A DNA stretch of 7,738 nt from an uncultured Lachnospiraceae bacterium (GCA_902767195.1 CACXGS010000345.1:1-7738); one strand, 5' to 3'; positions 1-6,843 are shown, counted from the first letter of the stretch. The notes: generated by a model from the sequence alone, not told the origin. Numbers and translations are program-made.

Positions 1-1884
1 GGACGTTCCAAAGACTGTAATATTGTCCTGAACCAGCCGGCTGTATCCAGACTGCATGCCAGGATCTACCCCTATAACGGCCAGTATGTGCTGGAAGATA
101 TGGGAAGCCGGAACGGAGTTTTTGTCAACGGCTTCAAAATTAACAGAAACTGTTATCTGTATGAGAAAGATATTATTCAGATTGCAGGACGTTTTCTCAT
201 ATTCTCCTGCAATATGCTTTTCTATAAATCTTCGATTTCCGGTATCCAGCTTTCGGTCTCCAATCTTGGAAAAAGAGTAGACCATGGCCGCAAATCCATC
301 CTTTCCGATGTGAATTTCAACCTGGAGAGTAATGAATTCATCGCCATTGTAGGCGGATCCGGTGCTGGAAAGTCCACTTTACTGAAAGCCCTGGGAGGGT
401 ATGACCAGGATTATCAGGGTTCTGTAATGTATAATGGTATCCCCCTTCGGAAATACTACGGCATTCTGAAGAATATCATCGGCTATGTACCCCAGGAGGA
501 TATCGTTTACGAAAACCTGACCCTGCGTAAAATGCTGTACTATACCGCGGAAATGAAGATGCCCAAGGGAACCACTTCCCAGGAGATCAATGCCAGAATC
601 CAGGAAGTTCTTTCTCTTGTAGAATTATCAGAGCACCAGAATACCATGATCCGCAGCCTGAGTGGCGGTCAGAAGAAGAGAGCCAGTATTGCCGTAGAAC
701 TATTGGCTGATCCCGGTGTCTTTTTCCTGGATGAGCCCACCTCCGGTCTGGATCCCGGAACGGAACAGAAGCTGATGCGGGTGCTCAATCGTCTCTCCAA
801 AACACAGGGAAAGACCATCGTCGTGGTTACCCACACTACACAGAGCCTGGATCAGTGCGACCGGATCATGTTTATGGGAAAAGGGGGACAGCTCTGTTTT
901 CTTGGAACACCGGACGAAGCCCTCCGATTTTTCGGGACCGACAGTCTGGTTAACATTTACAATATGCTGGAGGACAACACCGATATGTGGGCAAGGAGAT
1001 TCCGGGAGATGAACTATGCTGCCCGCACGTCCACTGCTGTCTCCAATGACCGGATCAAGGATCCCAAGAATATATCCTTTTTCAAACAGCTGGGAATCCT
1101 CACCAGAAGATATACCAGCCTGACGGTAAATGATAAGGCCAGAATCCTGCTATTGTTCCTGCAGCCCGTCATCATCGGCCTTCTGATTTGGGCTGTAACG
1201 CCCCAGGATGCCTTTGACAAATATGAACCCACCAAACAAATTCTCTTTACCTATGTCTGTTCCGCTATATGGATCGGTATCTTTAATACTATACAGGAGG
1301 TTTGTAAAGAACGGCCTATTGTCAAGAGAGAATATATGTCCAACTTGCGTCTGACGGCTTATGTCCTGTCAAAATACATCGTACAGCTGGTTCTTTCCTT
1401 CCTCCAGGCTTTCCTGTTTGCCAGTCTTTTCAATCTTCTGGTAGCAGAATCGGTGGCGGGAGACAGTGGTGTTATCCTTCCGGTAGCACTGGAGATATTC
1501 TTTACGACATGGATTACCATATATTCTTCTTCCGCTATGGGCCTTCTGGTATCTTCCATGATGAAGAACAGTGACCGTGCCATGGCCATGAGTCCTTTCC
1601 TTCTGATCATTCAGCTCCTGTTCTCGGGAGTCCTGTTTGAACTGAAAGGAATATCCAACCTGATCTCTGTCTTTACCATCAGCCGATGGTCAGTGGAGTC
1701 CATGGGTAATATTGTAGGTATCAATGACCTGCCATCCAAGTTTATGCTGCCGGATGTCGGTGAAAACATGTTTGAACACGGTCTTTCTCATTTGATGCAG
1801 ACGAATGGAATGATGGTCCTGTTCGTCCTTGTCTTTGGATTGCTGAGTATCTTTTTCCTGCAAAATGTATCCAAGGACCGTTAG
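1..1884 (+). CDS. FHA domain-ABC ATPase-ABC2 membrane fusion exporter (ABCG half-transporter type), 5' partial
   Basis: The reading frame is open from base 1, so the true start lies upstream; the GTG at 88 is internal. The 627 visible residues hold three parts. An FHA domain (1-50) has GRS at 1-3, SRLHA at 16-20, GSRNG at 35-39 and NG at 43-44, the phosphothreonine-binding signature. The ABC ATPase (about 80-310) has Walker A GGSGAGKST at 118-126, Q-loop Q165, signature LSGGQKKR at 220-227, Walker B FFLDE at 241-245 and H-loop H278. An ABC2-type membrane domain shows about six hydrophobic helices near 382-400, 414-434, 454-481, 492-517, 533-549 and 604-624. ATPase preceding membrane domain is the ABCG order. 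Mycobacterial Rv1747 has the same architecture and is controlled by a Ser/Thr kinase. The substrate is unknown. Phospho-control is inferred from the FHA domain and the downstream PP2C. Confidence 0.93.
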   Translation, partial: GRSKDCNIVLNQPAVSRLHARIYPYNGQYVLEDMGSRNGVFVNGFKINRNCYLYEKDIIQIAGRFLIFSCNMLFYKSSISGIQLSVSNLGKRVDHGRKSILSDVNFNLESNEFIAIVGGSGAGKSTLLKALGGYDQDYQGSVMYNGIPLRKYYGILKNIIGYVPQEDIVYENLTLRKMLYYTAEMKMPKGTTSQEINARIQEVLSLVELSEHQNTMIRSLSGGQKKRASIAVELLADPGVFFLDEPTSGLDPGTEQKLMRVLNRLSKTQGKTIVVVTHTTQSLDQCDRIMFMGKGGQLCFLGTPDEALRFFGTDSLVNIYNMLEDNTDMWARRFREMNYAARTSTAVSNDRIKDPKNISFFKQLGILTRRYTSLTVNDKARILLLFLQPVIIGLLIWAVTPQDAFDKYEPTKQILFTYVCSAIWIGIFNTIQEVCKERPIVKREYMSNLRLTAYVLSKYIVQLVLSFLQAFLFASLFNLLVAESVAGDSGVILPVALEIFFTTWITIYSSSAMGLLVSSMMKNSDRAMAMSPFLLIIQLLFSGVLFELKGISNLISVFTISRWSVESMGNIVGINDLPSKFMLPDVGENMFEHGLSHLMQTNGMMVLFVLVFGLLSIFFLQNVSKDR

Positions 1885-1911
1885 AAGGAGTCAATCACAG
1901 GAGTTTGATTT

Positions 1912-2544
1912 ATGATTACATTTTCTCAGATCACTGATGTTATAGAACGCGGATCCAATCGGGATTATCTGGATTTTTTCTTTGTCGGACCGGAAATATG
2001 CATGTTCCTGGTGGTGGATGAGCCGGAGAGGAGCGGTGACAGCCCATTTACTCCGGAGATTGTCAGTCAGGAACTGGAAAAGATATTCCGGCAGAATTAC
2101 AACAATGATCAATGTATCAACCTATGCTTTGAGAGGGCCGAAGAGATCTACCGGTCACGCAGTATAGCCGATCCCCGACAACAGCCTGATCCCCTTACAT
2201 CCATGCCCTATTCACTGTCTGTTCTGATCATTTCCGGATCCCGCCTCTATATGGGATCCAAGGGCAACAGCGGTCTCTTTTGTATGGATGACGGCGTAAC
2301 AGTATATTCTTCCTTGAAAGAAGAAGCTGCAATAGCCCCACCCATGAAAGTGAACGGAAATCTTTCTTTCCTTCTTTGCAGCCATAATTTCTATAAAAGA
2401 ATGACAACAGATGATATGCTGCAAAGTCTTTCGGAGTCTGAGGATGTATACGACTGGCTGATTCGCATGGAGAAAATATCCAGAAGCAGAAAAGAGCAGG
2501 AGAGTCCTTTCCCCTACTCAGCGATTGCCATTATGTCCAGATAA
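1912..2544 (+). CDS. Degenerate PP2C-like (PPM fold) protein, probable pseudophosphatase
   Basis: A 210-residue soluble protein with no signal or membrane segment, 27 bases after the exporter, with AGGAG at 1899-1903 placed 8 bases before ATG. No exact family is recognised, but its segments follow PP2C order: GSNRDYLDFFFV (14-25) where PP2C has a G..R..NQD..., a hydrophobic strand ending in VVDE (34-37) where PP2C has DGMGG, SLSVLIISGSRLYMGSKGNS (101-120) where PP2C has GTTLVAA...VGDSR, LLCSHNF (154-160) where PP2C has LLCSDGL, and a hydrophobic end (YSAIAIM, 202-208) in place of DNTT/DNIT. Most of the aspartates that bind Mn/Mg are replaced (SDG to SHN, GDS to GNS, final DN absent), so catalysis is unlikely. 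It may be a regulatory or phosphoprotein-binding partner of the neighbouring PP2C or exporter. The fold assignment is inference by eye; the gene itself is secure. Confidence 0.85.
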   Translation: MITFSQITDVIERGSNRDYLDFFFVGPEICMFLVVDEPERSGDSPFTPEIVSQELEKIFRQNYNNDQCINLCFERAEEIYRSRSIADPRQQPDPLTSMPYSLSVLIISGSRLYMGSKGNSGLFCMDDGVTVYSSLKEEAAIAPPMKVNGNLSFLLCSHNFYKRMTTDDMLQSLSESEDVYDWLIRMEKISRSRKEQESPFPYSAIAIMSR

Positions 2545-2570
2545 ATGAGTACAGGCAATATGTGAAAAAG

Positions 2571-2576
2571 AAGGAG
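2571..2576 (+). promoter_or_regulatory. Shine-Dalgarno that sets the PP2C start
   Basis: AAGGAG lies 6 bases before ATG 2583. An upstream in-frame GTG at 2562 would place this site inside the coding sequence and lacks a good site of its own, so ATG 2583 is preferred. Confidence 0.75.
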
Positions 2577-2582
2577 CTGATT

Positions 2583-3365
2583 ATGACCAAAGACTCTTAT
2601 GTAGTTTTTACAGAATCCTCTTCCTATCAGGGAACCCGACCGGGCCAGCAGGACCGCTGCTACAGTGAGACCGATGAAAGCGGCCGTTACGCTTTCGGAA
2701 TCGTCTGTGACGGCATGGGAGGCATGGAGAGCGGTGAGGTTGCCAGCACGGAAGCCATACAGTACTTTTGTAAAGATTTTAAAAAACAGCAGATGCTGCT
2801 GGAGAATTATCACGATTTTTTCATAAGAGAAGTAGAGATGATCGACAGCACCATTGCGGCATTGGAAAACAAAGATGGCGGGAAGCTCAATACCGGTACA
2901 ACACTGGTGGCTGCCGCTATCAGGGACGGCATGGCCCAATGGGTGTCTGTGGGCGACAGCAGGATCTATCTGATTCGGGATGATAACATTTATTCCCTGG
3001 TCAGAGAGCATAATTATATGCTGGTTCTTGACCAGCAGTTCAAAAAAGGAATGATCACTCAGGAGGAATACCTGAAAGAAAGCCAGTACGGTGCCGGTCT
3101 GATCAGTTATATCGGCATGGGAGATATCAGCATTATTGATGCCAATGAACAGGGGCTGGAACTGATGGACCATGATCTGATCCTGATCTGCAGTGATGGC
3201 TTAAGCAACGCCTTAAATGAGGAACGAATCCTGGAAATCATCCGTGAGAACCCGGATCATCCGGGCTATATACACAGGAGGCTTCAGGAGGAAGCCAGAT
3301 ATGCCTCCGCCAACAAGCCTCAGGACAATACTACTTTGGTAACTTTACTGTATCGAGCAATTTAG
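2583..3365 (+). CDS. PP2C-family (PPM) Ser/Thr protein phosphatase
   Basis: This 260-residue cytosolic enzyme is predicted to remove phosphate from phosphoserine/phosphothreonine proteins using two Mn/Mg ions. All PPM motifs are present in order: RPGQQD (19-24), DGMGG (43-47), TGTTLVAA (104-111), GDSR (124-127), SDG (204-206) and DN at 248-249. The metal-ligand aspartates D43, D205 and D248 are intact. Length is typical for the minimal bacterial PrpC/Stp type, with no membrane tail. It lies 38 bases after the pseudophosphatase-like gene and 17 before the next, so all are probably cotranscribed with the FHA exporter. The likely role is to reverse kinase signalling that the FHA domain reads. 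No kinase is in the window. The start is chosen on AAGGAG at 2571-2576; starting at GTG 2562 would add 7 residues. Confidence 0.93.
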   Translation: MTKDSYVVFTESSSYQGTRPGQQDRCYSETDESGRYAFGIVCDGMGGMESGEVASTEAIQYFCKDFKKQQMLLENYHDFFIREVEMIDSTIAALENKDGGKLNTGTTLVAAAIRDGMAQWVSVGDSRIYLIRDDNIYSLVREHNYMLVLDQQFKKGMITQEEYLKESQYGAGLISYIGMGDISIIDANEQGLELMDHDLILICSDGLSNALNEERILEIIRENPDHPGYIHRRLQEEARYASANKPQDNTTLVTLLYRAI

Positions 3366-3382
3366 AAAGAAGATCCGATCCG

Positions 3383-3718
3383 ATGACTGCACAGGAAGAC
3401 TACGGATGGCTTAGTCCCGCCGGCCGTTTTTATCCGGTTGGCTGGGGCCAGCATGACAGCTGGGCCATGGAACACATCAAAGAACTTGTTGACTGGGAAA
3501 GTTTATCCTTAAAGGAGCGCATCAGCTCCGCCGGAATGGGGGATGTTCTGATGAATCGGGGCTGGGTGCTTTTGCACAATCCCCGAAGAGCTCTGGCCTT
3601 TCCCACAAAGAAGCCGGAAAAACGCTTTACAAAAGCCCAGGCCGATTTTTTATACAGTTATTATATCGACAGAGGGGAACATGCCAGGGCCAATGAGATC
3701 CTAAGAGAACTGGATTAA
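3383..3718 (+). CDS. Small uncharacterised protein with N-terminal GWLSPxGxFYP motif
   Basis: A 111-residue soluble protein, no signal peptide or membrane segment. Its N-terminus reads YGWLSPAGRFYPVGWGQHDS (7-26), followed by a conserved-looking RGWVLLHNP stretch (59-67) and a helical C-terminus rich in charged residues (FTKAQADFLYSYYIDRGEHA, 82-101). I have the impression of similar small proteins (GW(I/L)SP-G-F-P...GEH..WA plus GWV.LHNP) in other Firmicutes, but cannot name a family or function. It sits 17 bases after the PP2C stop, preceded only by a weak purine-rich site (GAAAGAAG near 3366-3372), which suggests coupled translation and a link with the phosphatase/exporter operon. No terminator is visible after it; the next gene starts 41 bases on. 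Confidence 0.8.
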   Translation: MTAQEDYGWLSPAGRFYPVGWGQHDSWAMEHIKELVDWESLSLKERISSAGMGDVLMNRGWVLLHNPRRALAFPTKKPEKRFTKAQADFLYSYYIDRGEHARANEILRELD

Positions 3719-3744
3719 AACAAAGATTATTAGGATGTTTCCAG

Positions 3745-3754
3745 AAAAGGGGGG
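3745..3754 (+). promoter_or_regulatory. Strong purine-rich ribosome binding site of the lipoprotein gene
   Basis: AAAAGGGGGG lies 5 bases before ATG 3760. It fixes the start and places the signal peptide at the very N-terminus. No convincing promoter is seen in the 41 bases before this gene. Confidence 0.6.
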
Positions 3755-3759
3755 CATTT

Positions 3760-4446
3760 ATGAAAAAGCATTCCATCCAAAAATGGATATCTGTATTATC
3801 CGCTTTGATGATTCTTCTTGCTTTGGCAGCATGCGGAACAAATAATAATGAAAATAATAATGAGGAAGCCCAAAAAGATACCTGTTTTATCTACTCAGAC
3901 GGACTTCTTGATGACCTTTGCGCCATTGAATTTCTCGCGGGAAAATACGATAATGCGGTGATTCTCCTTCAAAATCCGGAAGGACTTACGGATAACGACT
4001 ATGCGTCGAAAACAGTAAGAGACAAAGATGCTTTTTTCGACTCTGTTTCCAAATGGTTTGCCAATGTTACCGAATATTCTGATTCCGCCGATCTGTCAGA
4101 AACAGATTTATACTTACTCGGACCACTGACTGAATTTGCCCTCATATTAAAAGATAATCCTTCCCTTAAGTCGAACCCTGCATTGTTAATGGCAGGGCAG
4201 TCCGAGGGACCCGATGGAGGCGGCCAAGAATGGAATGCCGCAGCAGATCTCGAAGCCTACCGTTACGTCACGGAAAATATGACCAATTTATCTCAGGTGA
4301 CCGGTCCGGAATGTGAAGCTTTGTATGAGGCACAGGGTTATCCGTTTGAGGCTCAATTCCTGGAGGAATACAAAACACAGATGGAATCTTTAAATGAGAA
4401 TGTCTGCTGCTATGATTTGCAGGCAGTTTCCTCAACACCCAGGTAA
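3760..4446 (+). CDS. Lipoprotein with shortened nucleoside-hydrolase (IUNH)-like domain
   Basis: The 228-residue product begins with a basic n-region, a hydrophobic core and a lipobox LAAC (22-25), so it should be lipidated at C25 and held on the outer face of the membrane. An Asn/Glu-rich linker (about 27-37) follows. The body matches inosine-uridine nucleoside hydrolase landmarks: YSDGLLDD (45-52) fits the Asp-rich D.DPG.DD metal/ribose motif with D47, D51 and D52 kept; GPLTEFALIL (121-130) fits GPLTN.A; EWNAAADLEA (157-166) fits E(F)N..(D)PEA; YDLQAV (218-223) fits the late HDPLAV motif with D219 kept and the His replaced by Tyr. It lacks the usual GN/NA region after the first motif and ends right at the last motif, well short of the family's ~310 residues. 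It may be a divergent hydrolase, a binding protein or a decaying gene. Confidence 0.85.
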   Translation: MKKHSIQKWISVLSALMILLALAACGTNNNENNNEEAQKDTCFIYSDGLLDDLCAIEFLAGKYDNAVILLQNPEGLTDNDYASKTVRDKDAFFDSVSKWFANVTEYSDSADLSETDLYLLGPLTEFALILKDNPSLKSNPALLMAGQSEGPDGGGQEWNAAADLEAYRYVTENMTNLSQVTGPECEALYEAQGYPFEAQFLEEYKTQMESLNENVCCYDLQAVSSTPR

Positions 4447-4464
4447 CCATAATAAATATGGAAT

Positions 4465-4468
4465 GGAG
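4465..4468 (+). promoter_or_regulatory. Shine-Dalgarno that sets the pyrophosphatase start
   Basis: GGAG lies 9 bases before ATG 4478. The earlier in-frame start at 4394 would overlap the lipoprotein gene by 53 bases and put 28 polar residues before the hydrophobic anchor, so 4478 is preferred. Confidence 0.6.
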
Positions 4469-4477
4469 AATATAAAA

Positions 4478-5602
4478 ATGAAACAAAAAAGGCTATTGGC
4501 CACACTGGCCCTTATGATCATTCTTTCACTGGTGGTAGGACTGGCATGTTACCATTGGGGAAAAAACAGTGAAGCTGCACGTAATCAGAAAGAGCAGGAG
4601 TTTAATACTCTTCTTAACCGCAGCGATCTCGAAGGATTAGGTGAAATCAAAGGCCCCATCTATATCACCGGACACAAATCCCCGGATTCCGATACCGTAT
4701 GCAGTTCTATCGCATATGCGTCTCTGCTTCAGAAGCTGGGATATGACGCGACTCCGGTTGTTCTGGGACCAATTAACCATGAAACAGAATATATCCTTGA
4801 AGCTGCCGGGATAGAAGTACCTAAGCTGTTGGAGGATGCATCCAAGCAGAATATGATCCTGGTAGATCATAGCGAGTACACTCAGTCAGCTGCCGGACTG
4901 GACAATGCAAATATCATCAGCATCATCGACCACCACGGAGATGGAGCCGTAACTACCGGTAATCAGCTCATTTATGATGCGAGACCTCTTGGTTCCACCG
5001 CAACCATCATATGGATTCGCTACAGAAATTATGGCGTAGAGCTGGATAAAGAGACCGCACTCCTCATGATGGGCGCTATTTTGTCAGATACAAAGAATCT
5101 CCAATCTGACACAACCACCTCCGCAGACAGGGAAGCCATCAAAATCCTCAGGGATATGGCGGGCGTTCCCGACACGGATACTTTCTATCAGGAAATGTTC
5201 AAAGCATCCCTTTCTTACAAAGGGATGTCGGATGAAGATATTTTCTTCAGCGATTATAAAGAATATGAAGTCGCCGGCAAAAAATTTTCCATCGGCTGTA
5301 TCAACGCCTATGACGAAGAAAGTGCACAAGATTATGTTAAGCGCATGAAAGACACAATCCCTTCGACTCTGTCATTAACAGGGATGGATATGTCCTATGC
5401 CCAGATCGGCATTTTACATGACGATATTTCGATCACATATCTTGTTCCCTCTGATGAGGCTGCAGGCAAAGTCCTTGAGAAAGCCTTCGGAGATCAAGCC
5501 GAATTTGACGGCACAGCCTACAGGCTTGAACCGGGCATATCCCGCAAACAGGTTTTAGTGCCGGCTATTACAGAAGTTTTACAGTCAGATTCAAAGGAAT
5601 AA
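4478..5602 (+). CDS. Membrane-anchored family II Mn-dependent inorganic pyrophosphatase (DHH-DHHA2)
   Basis: The 374-residue protein should hydrolyse pyrophosphate to two phosphates. DHH-family motifs are all present: GHKSPDSDTV (65-74; H66, D70, D72), VDHS (129-132; D130), DHH (151-153), LSDT (202-205; D204), and in the DHHA2 part SRKQVLVPAITEV (355-367), which closely matches the SRK...VVP...T end of Bacillus PpaC. Cytosolic PpaC is about 310 residues and begins almost at the GH..PD.D motif. Here about 60 extra residues precede it: a basic start, a hydrophobic stretch at about 6-24, then a charged linker. That is a signal anchor; C24 follows GLA, a poor lipobox. The enzyme is therefore predicted to face outward, unlike typical family members. 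It starts 31 bases after the lipoprotein gene and is probably cotranscribed with it. Confidence 0.92.
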   Translation: MKQKRLLATLALMIILSLVVGLACYHWGKNSEAARNQKEQEFNTLLNRSDLEGLGEIKGPIYITGHKSPDSDTVCSSIAYASLLQKLGYDATPVVLGPINHETEYILEAAGIEVPKLLEDASKQNMILVDHSEYTQSAAGLDNANIISIIDHHGDGAVTTGNQLIYDARPLGSTATIIWIRYRNYGVELDKETALLMMGAILSDTKNLQSDTTTSADREAIKILRDMAGVPDTDTFYQEMFKASLSYKGMSDEDIFFSDYKEYEVAGKKFSIGCINAYDEESAQDYVKRMKDTIPSTLSLTGMDMSYAQIGILHDDISITYLVPSDEAAGKVLEKAFGDQAEFDGTAYRLEPGISRKQVLVPAITEVLQSDSKE

Positions 5603-5607
5603 TACAC

Positions 5608-6717
5608 ATGAATGCAAGAGAATACCTGGCAATATTGCACATAGCAGAACGATTAAAGGACACACCAAGACACTGTACTACATCAAAAAGACGGATTGAG
5701 AGTGTTGCGGAACACAGCTGGCGGGTTTCCCTGATGGCATATCTGCTGAAATATGAATTCACAGATGTTGATATGGACAAGGTCATAAGCATGTGCCTGA
5801 TCCATGATCTTGGAGAATGCTTCACCGGAGATATTCCTGTGTTCTTGAAAACAGAAGAAGACAGGGATGACGAACATTCCCTGCTGGACAGTTGGGTTAA
5901 CACTTTGCCCGAAGAATTGTCAGCGGATATGAAGGCTTTATATAAAGAGATGAATGAACAGGAGACAAAGGAGTCCAAAATATATAAGGCCCTCGACAAG
6001 CTGGAAGCCGTGATCCAGCATAATGAATCGCCCATAGATACATGGTTAGAAAATGAATACGAATTAAACAAAAAATATGCTTATGATACAGTAGCATTCT
6101 CCGCCTGGCTGACAGACCTGCGAAGAGAAATCCTGGAAGAAACACTGGAGAAAATAGAAAAGGAAGGCAGGACATTGTTAAGAACAGAACGCCTTCTCCT
6201 GCGCCCCTGGAACGAAGGTGATGCCGGGGACTTATACATATATGCCAGTGATCCGGATGTAGGTCCCATTGCCGGATGGCCGACTCACAAAAGCCTTGAA
6301 GAAAGCCGGGATGTGATAAAGAATGTCCTAAACGGGAAGGAAGCTTATGCCATCTGCCTGAAAAAAGACGGCAGGGCCATCGGTGCCATTGAGCTGAAGC
6401 TGAAAGGTCATACCGATATGACGGACCGGGACGATGAGTGCGAGATGGGATATTGGGTCGCAAAACCCTTCTGGGGCCAAGGCATCGTGCCGGAGGCTGT
6501 TCGGGAAATGCTGCGCCATGCTTTTGAAGACTGTGGAATGCAGAAAGTGTGGATCGGATATTATGACGGCAATACAAAGTCCAAACGTGTCCAGGAGAAA
6601 TGTGGATTTAAATACCAGTGGACCTCCAAAGATGTAGACGTTCCACTGATGCATGAGAAGCGGACTGGACATGTGAGCCTGATGACCAGGGAAGACTGGT
6701 TAGCTCTGTGTAAATAG
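5608..6717 (+). CDS. Fusion of YfbR-like HD-domain phosphohydrolase (5'-nucleotidase type) and GNAT N-acetyltransferase
   Basis: 369 residues, cytosolic. Residues 1-187 form an HD domain of the YfbR class: R21, H36 in SVAEHSWRV, HDLGE (66-70), D75 and D130 give the H...HD...D metal site. Characterised relatives remove phosphate from deoxynucleoside monophosphates. Residues about 190-369 form a RimJ/RimL-type GNAT: LLRTERLLLRPW (190-201), YWVAKPFWGQGIVPEAVREM (282-301) with the acetyl-CoA-binding GQGIVPEA loop, and KSKRVQEKCGF (324-334), the usual NxxS.r..EK.GF region. Each half is about full length for its family. ATG 5608 is 5 bases after the pyrophosphatase stop, with AAAGGA at 5593-5598, so translation is likely coupled. 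The acetylation target is unknown. A TTG at 6175 may also allow the GNAT half to be made alone. Confidence 0.92.
   Translation: MNAREYLAILHIAERLKDTPRHCTTSKRRIESVAEHSWRVSLMAYLLKYEFTDVDMDKVISMCLIHDLGECFTGDIPVFLKTEEDRDDEHSLLDSWVNTLPEELSADMKALYKEMNEQETKESKIYKALDKLEAVIQHNESPIDTWLENEYELNKKYAYDTVAFSAWLTDLRREILEETLEKIEKEGRTLLRTERLLLRPWNEGDAGDLYIYASDPDVGPIAGWPTHKSLEESRDVIKNVLNGKEAYAICLKKDGRAIGAIELKLKGHTDMTDRDDECEMGYWVAKPFWGQGIVPEAVREMLRHAFEDCGMQKVWIGYYDGNTKSKRVQEKCGFKYQWTSKDVDVPLMHEKRTGHVSLMTREDWLALCK
6161..6177 (+). promoter_or_regulatory. Possible internal ribosome binding site and TTG start for the GNAT half
   Basis: AGGAAGG (6161-6167) lies 7 bases before an in-frame TTG at 6175, exactly where free-standing GNAT proteins of this type begin (M-LRTERL...). 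The purine run also encodes Glu-Lys-Glu-Gly, so it may be chance. Confidence 0.3.
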
Positions 6718-6765
6718 ATGACATATCTCACGTCAAAAATAATATTTCTCCAACGCAAAATTATA

Positions 6766-6797
6766 TGACACTTTTGTGACAGATACAATGATATACT
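6766..6797 (+). promoter_or_regulatory. Probable promoter of the GG-leader peptide gene, with upstream direct repeat
   Basis: TGATATACT (6789-6797) is an extended -10 (TG, one base, TATACT, one mismatch to TATAAT). No good -35 sits at 16-18 bases, which extended -10 promoters tolerate. Just upstream, TGACA occurs twice (6766-6770 and 6777-6781), an 11-base period like the direct repeats bound by OmpR-type response regulators. It implies a leader of about 45 bases before ATG 6851. The repeat as an operator is speculative. Confidence 0.45.
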
Positions 6798-6837
6798 TCA
6801 ACCATAAACAATAAAAAACACATACTCATTAAAGATT

Positions 6838-6843
6838 GGAGGA
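6838..6843 (+). promoter_or_regulatory. Shine-Dalgarno that sets the GG-leader peptide start
   Basis: GGAGGA lies 7 bases before ATG 6851. A TTG at 6836 in the same frame overlaps this site and is therefore rejected as the start. Confidence 0.85.

Noticed and set aside
88..90. GTG as start of the ABC transporter
   Set aside because: It falls in the middle of an FHA domain whose GRS and SRLHA motifs are encoded upstream in the same frame from base 1.
2514..3173. 219-codon open frame on the minus strand
   Set aside because: It lies wholly opposite the PP2C gene, whose motifs are all intact; the antisense product shows no recognisable domain.
3708..3745. CTGGA...TCCAG inverted repeat as a terminator between the two operons
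   Set aside because: The arms are only 5 bases, the loop is about 24 bases, and there is no T run.
4394..4477. Upstream start for the pyrophosphatase
   Set aside because: It would overlap the lipoprotein gene and place 28 polar residues before the hydrophobic anchor; ATG 4478 has a ribosome binding site.
4420..4480. Frameshift continuing the nucleoside-hydrolase-like protein past 4446
   Set aside because: I read the frame used by the next gene across this stretch and saw no hydrolase-like sequence after the YDLQAV motif, so the stop is taken as the real end.
5897..6577. 226-codon open frame on the minus strand
   Set aside because: It is antisense to the HD-GNAT fusion; the product is rich in Arg, His, Pro and Ser with no domain, typical of a shadow frame.
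6718..6740. TGAC...GTCA as a terminator after the HD-GNAT gene
   Set aside because: It has four-base arms only and no T run; termination after this gene remains unresolved.
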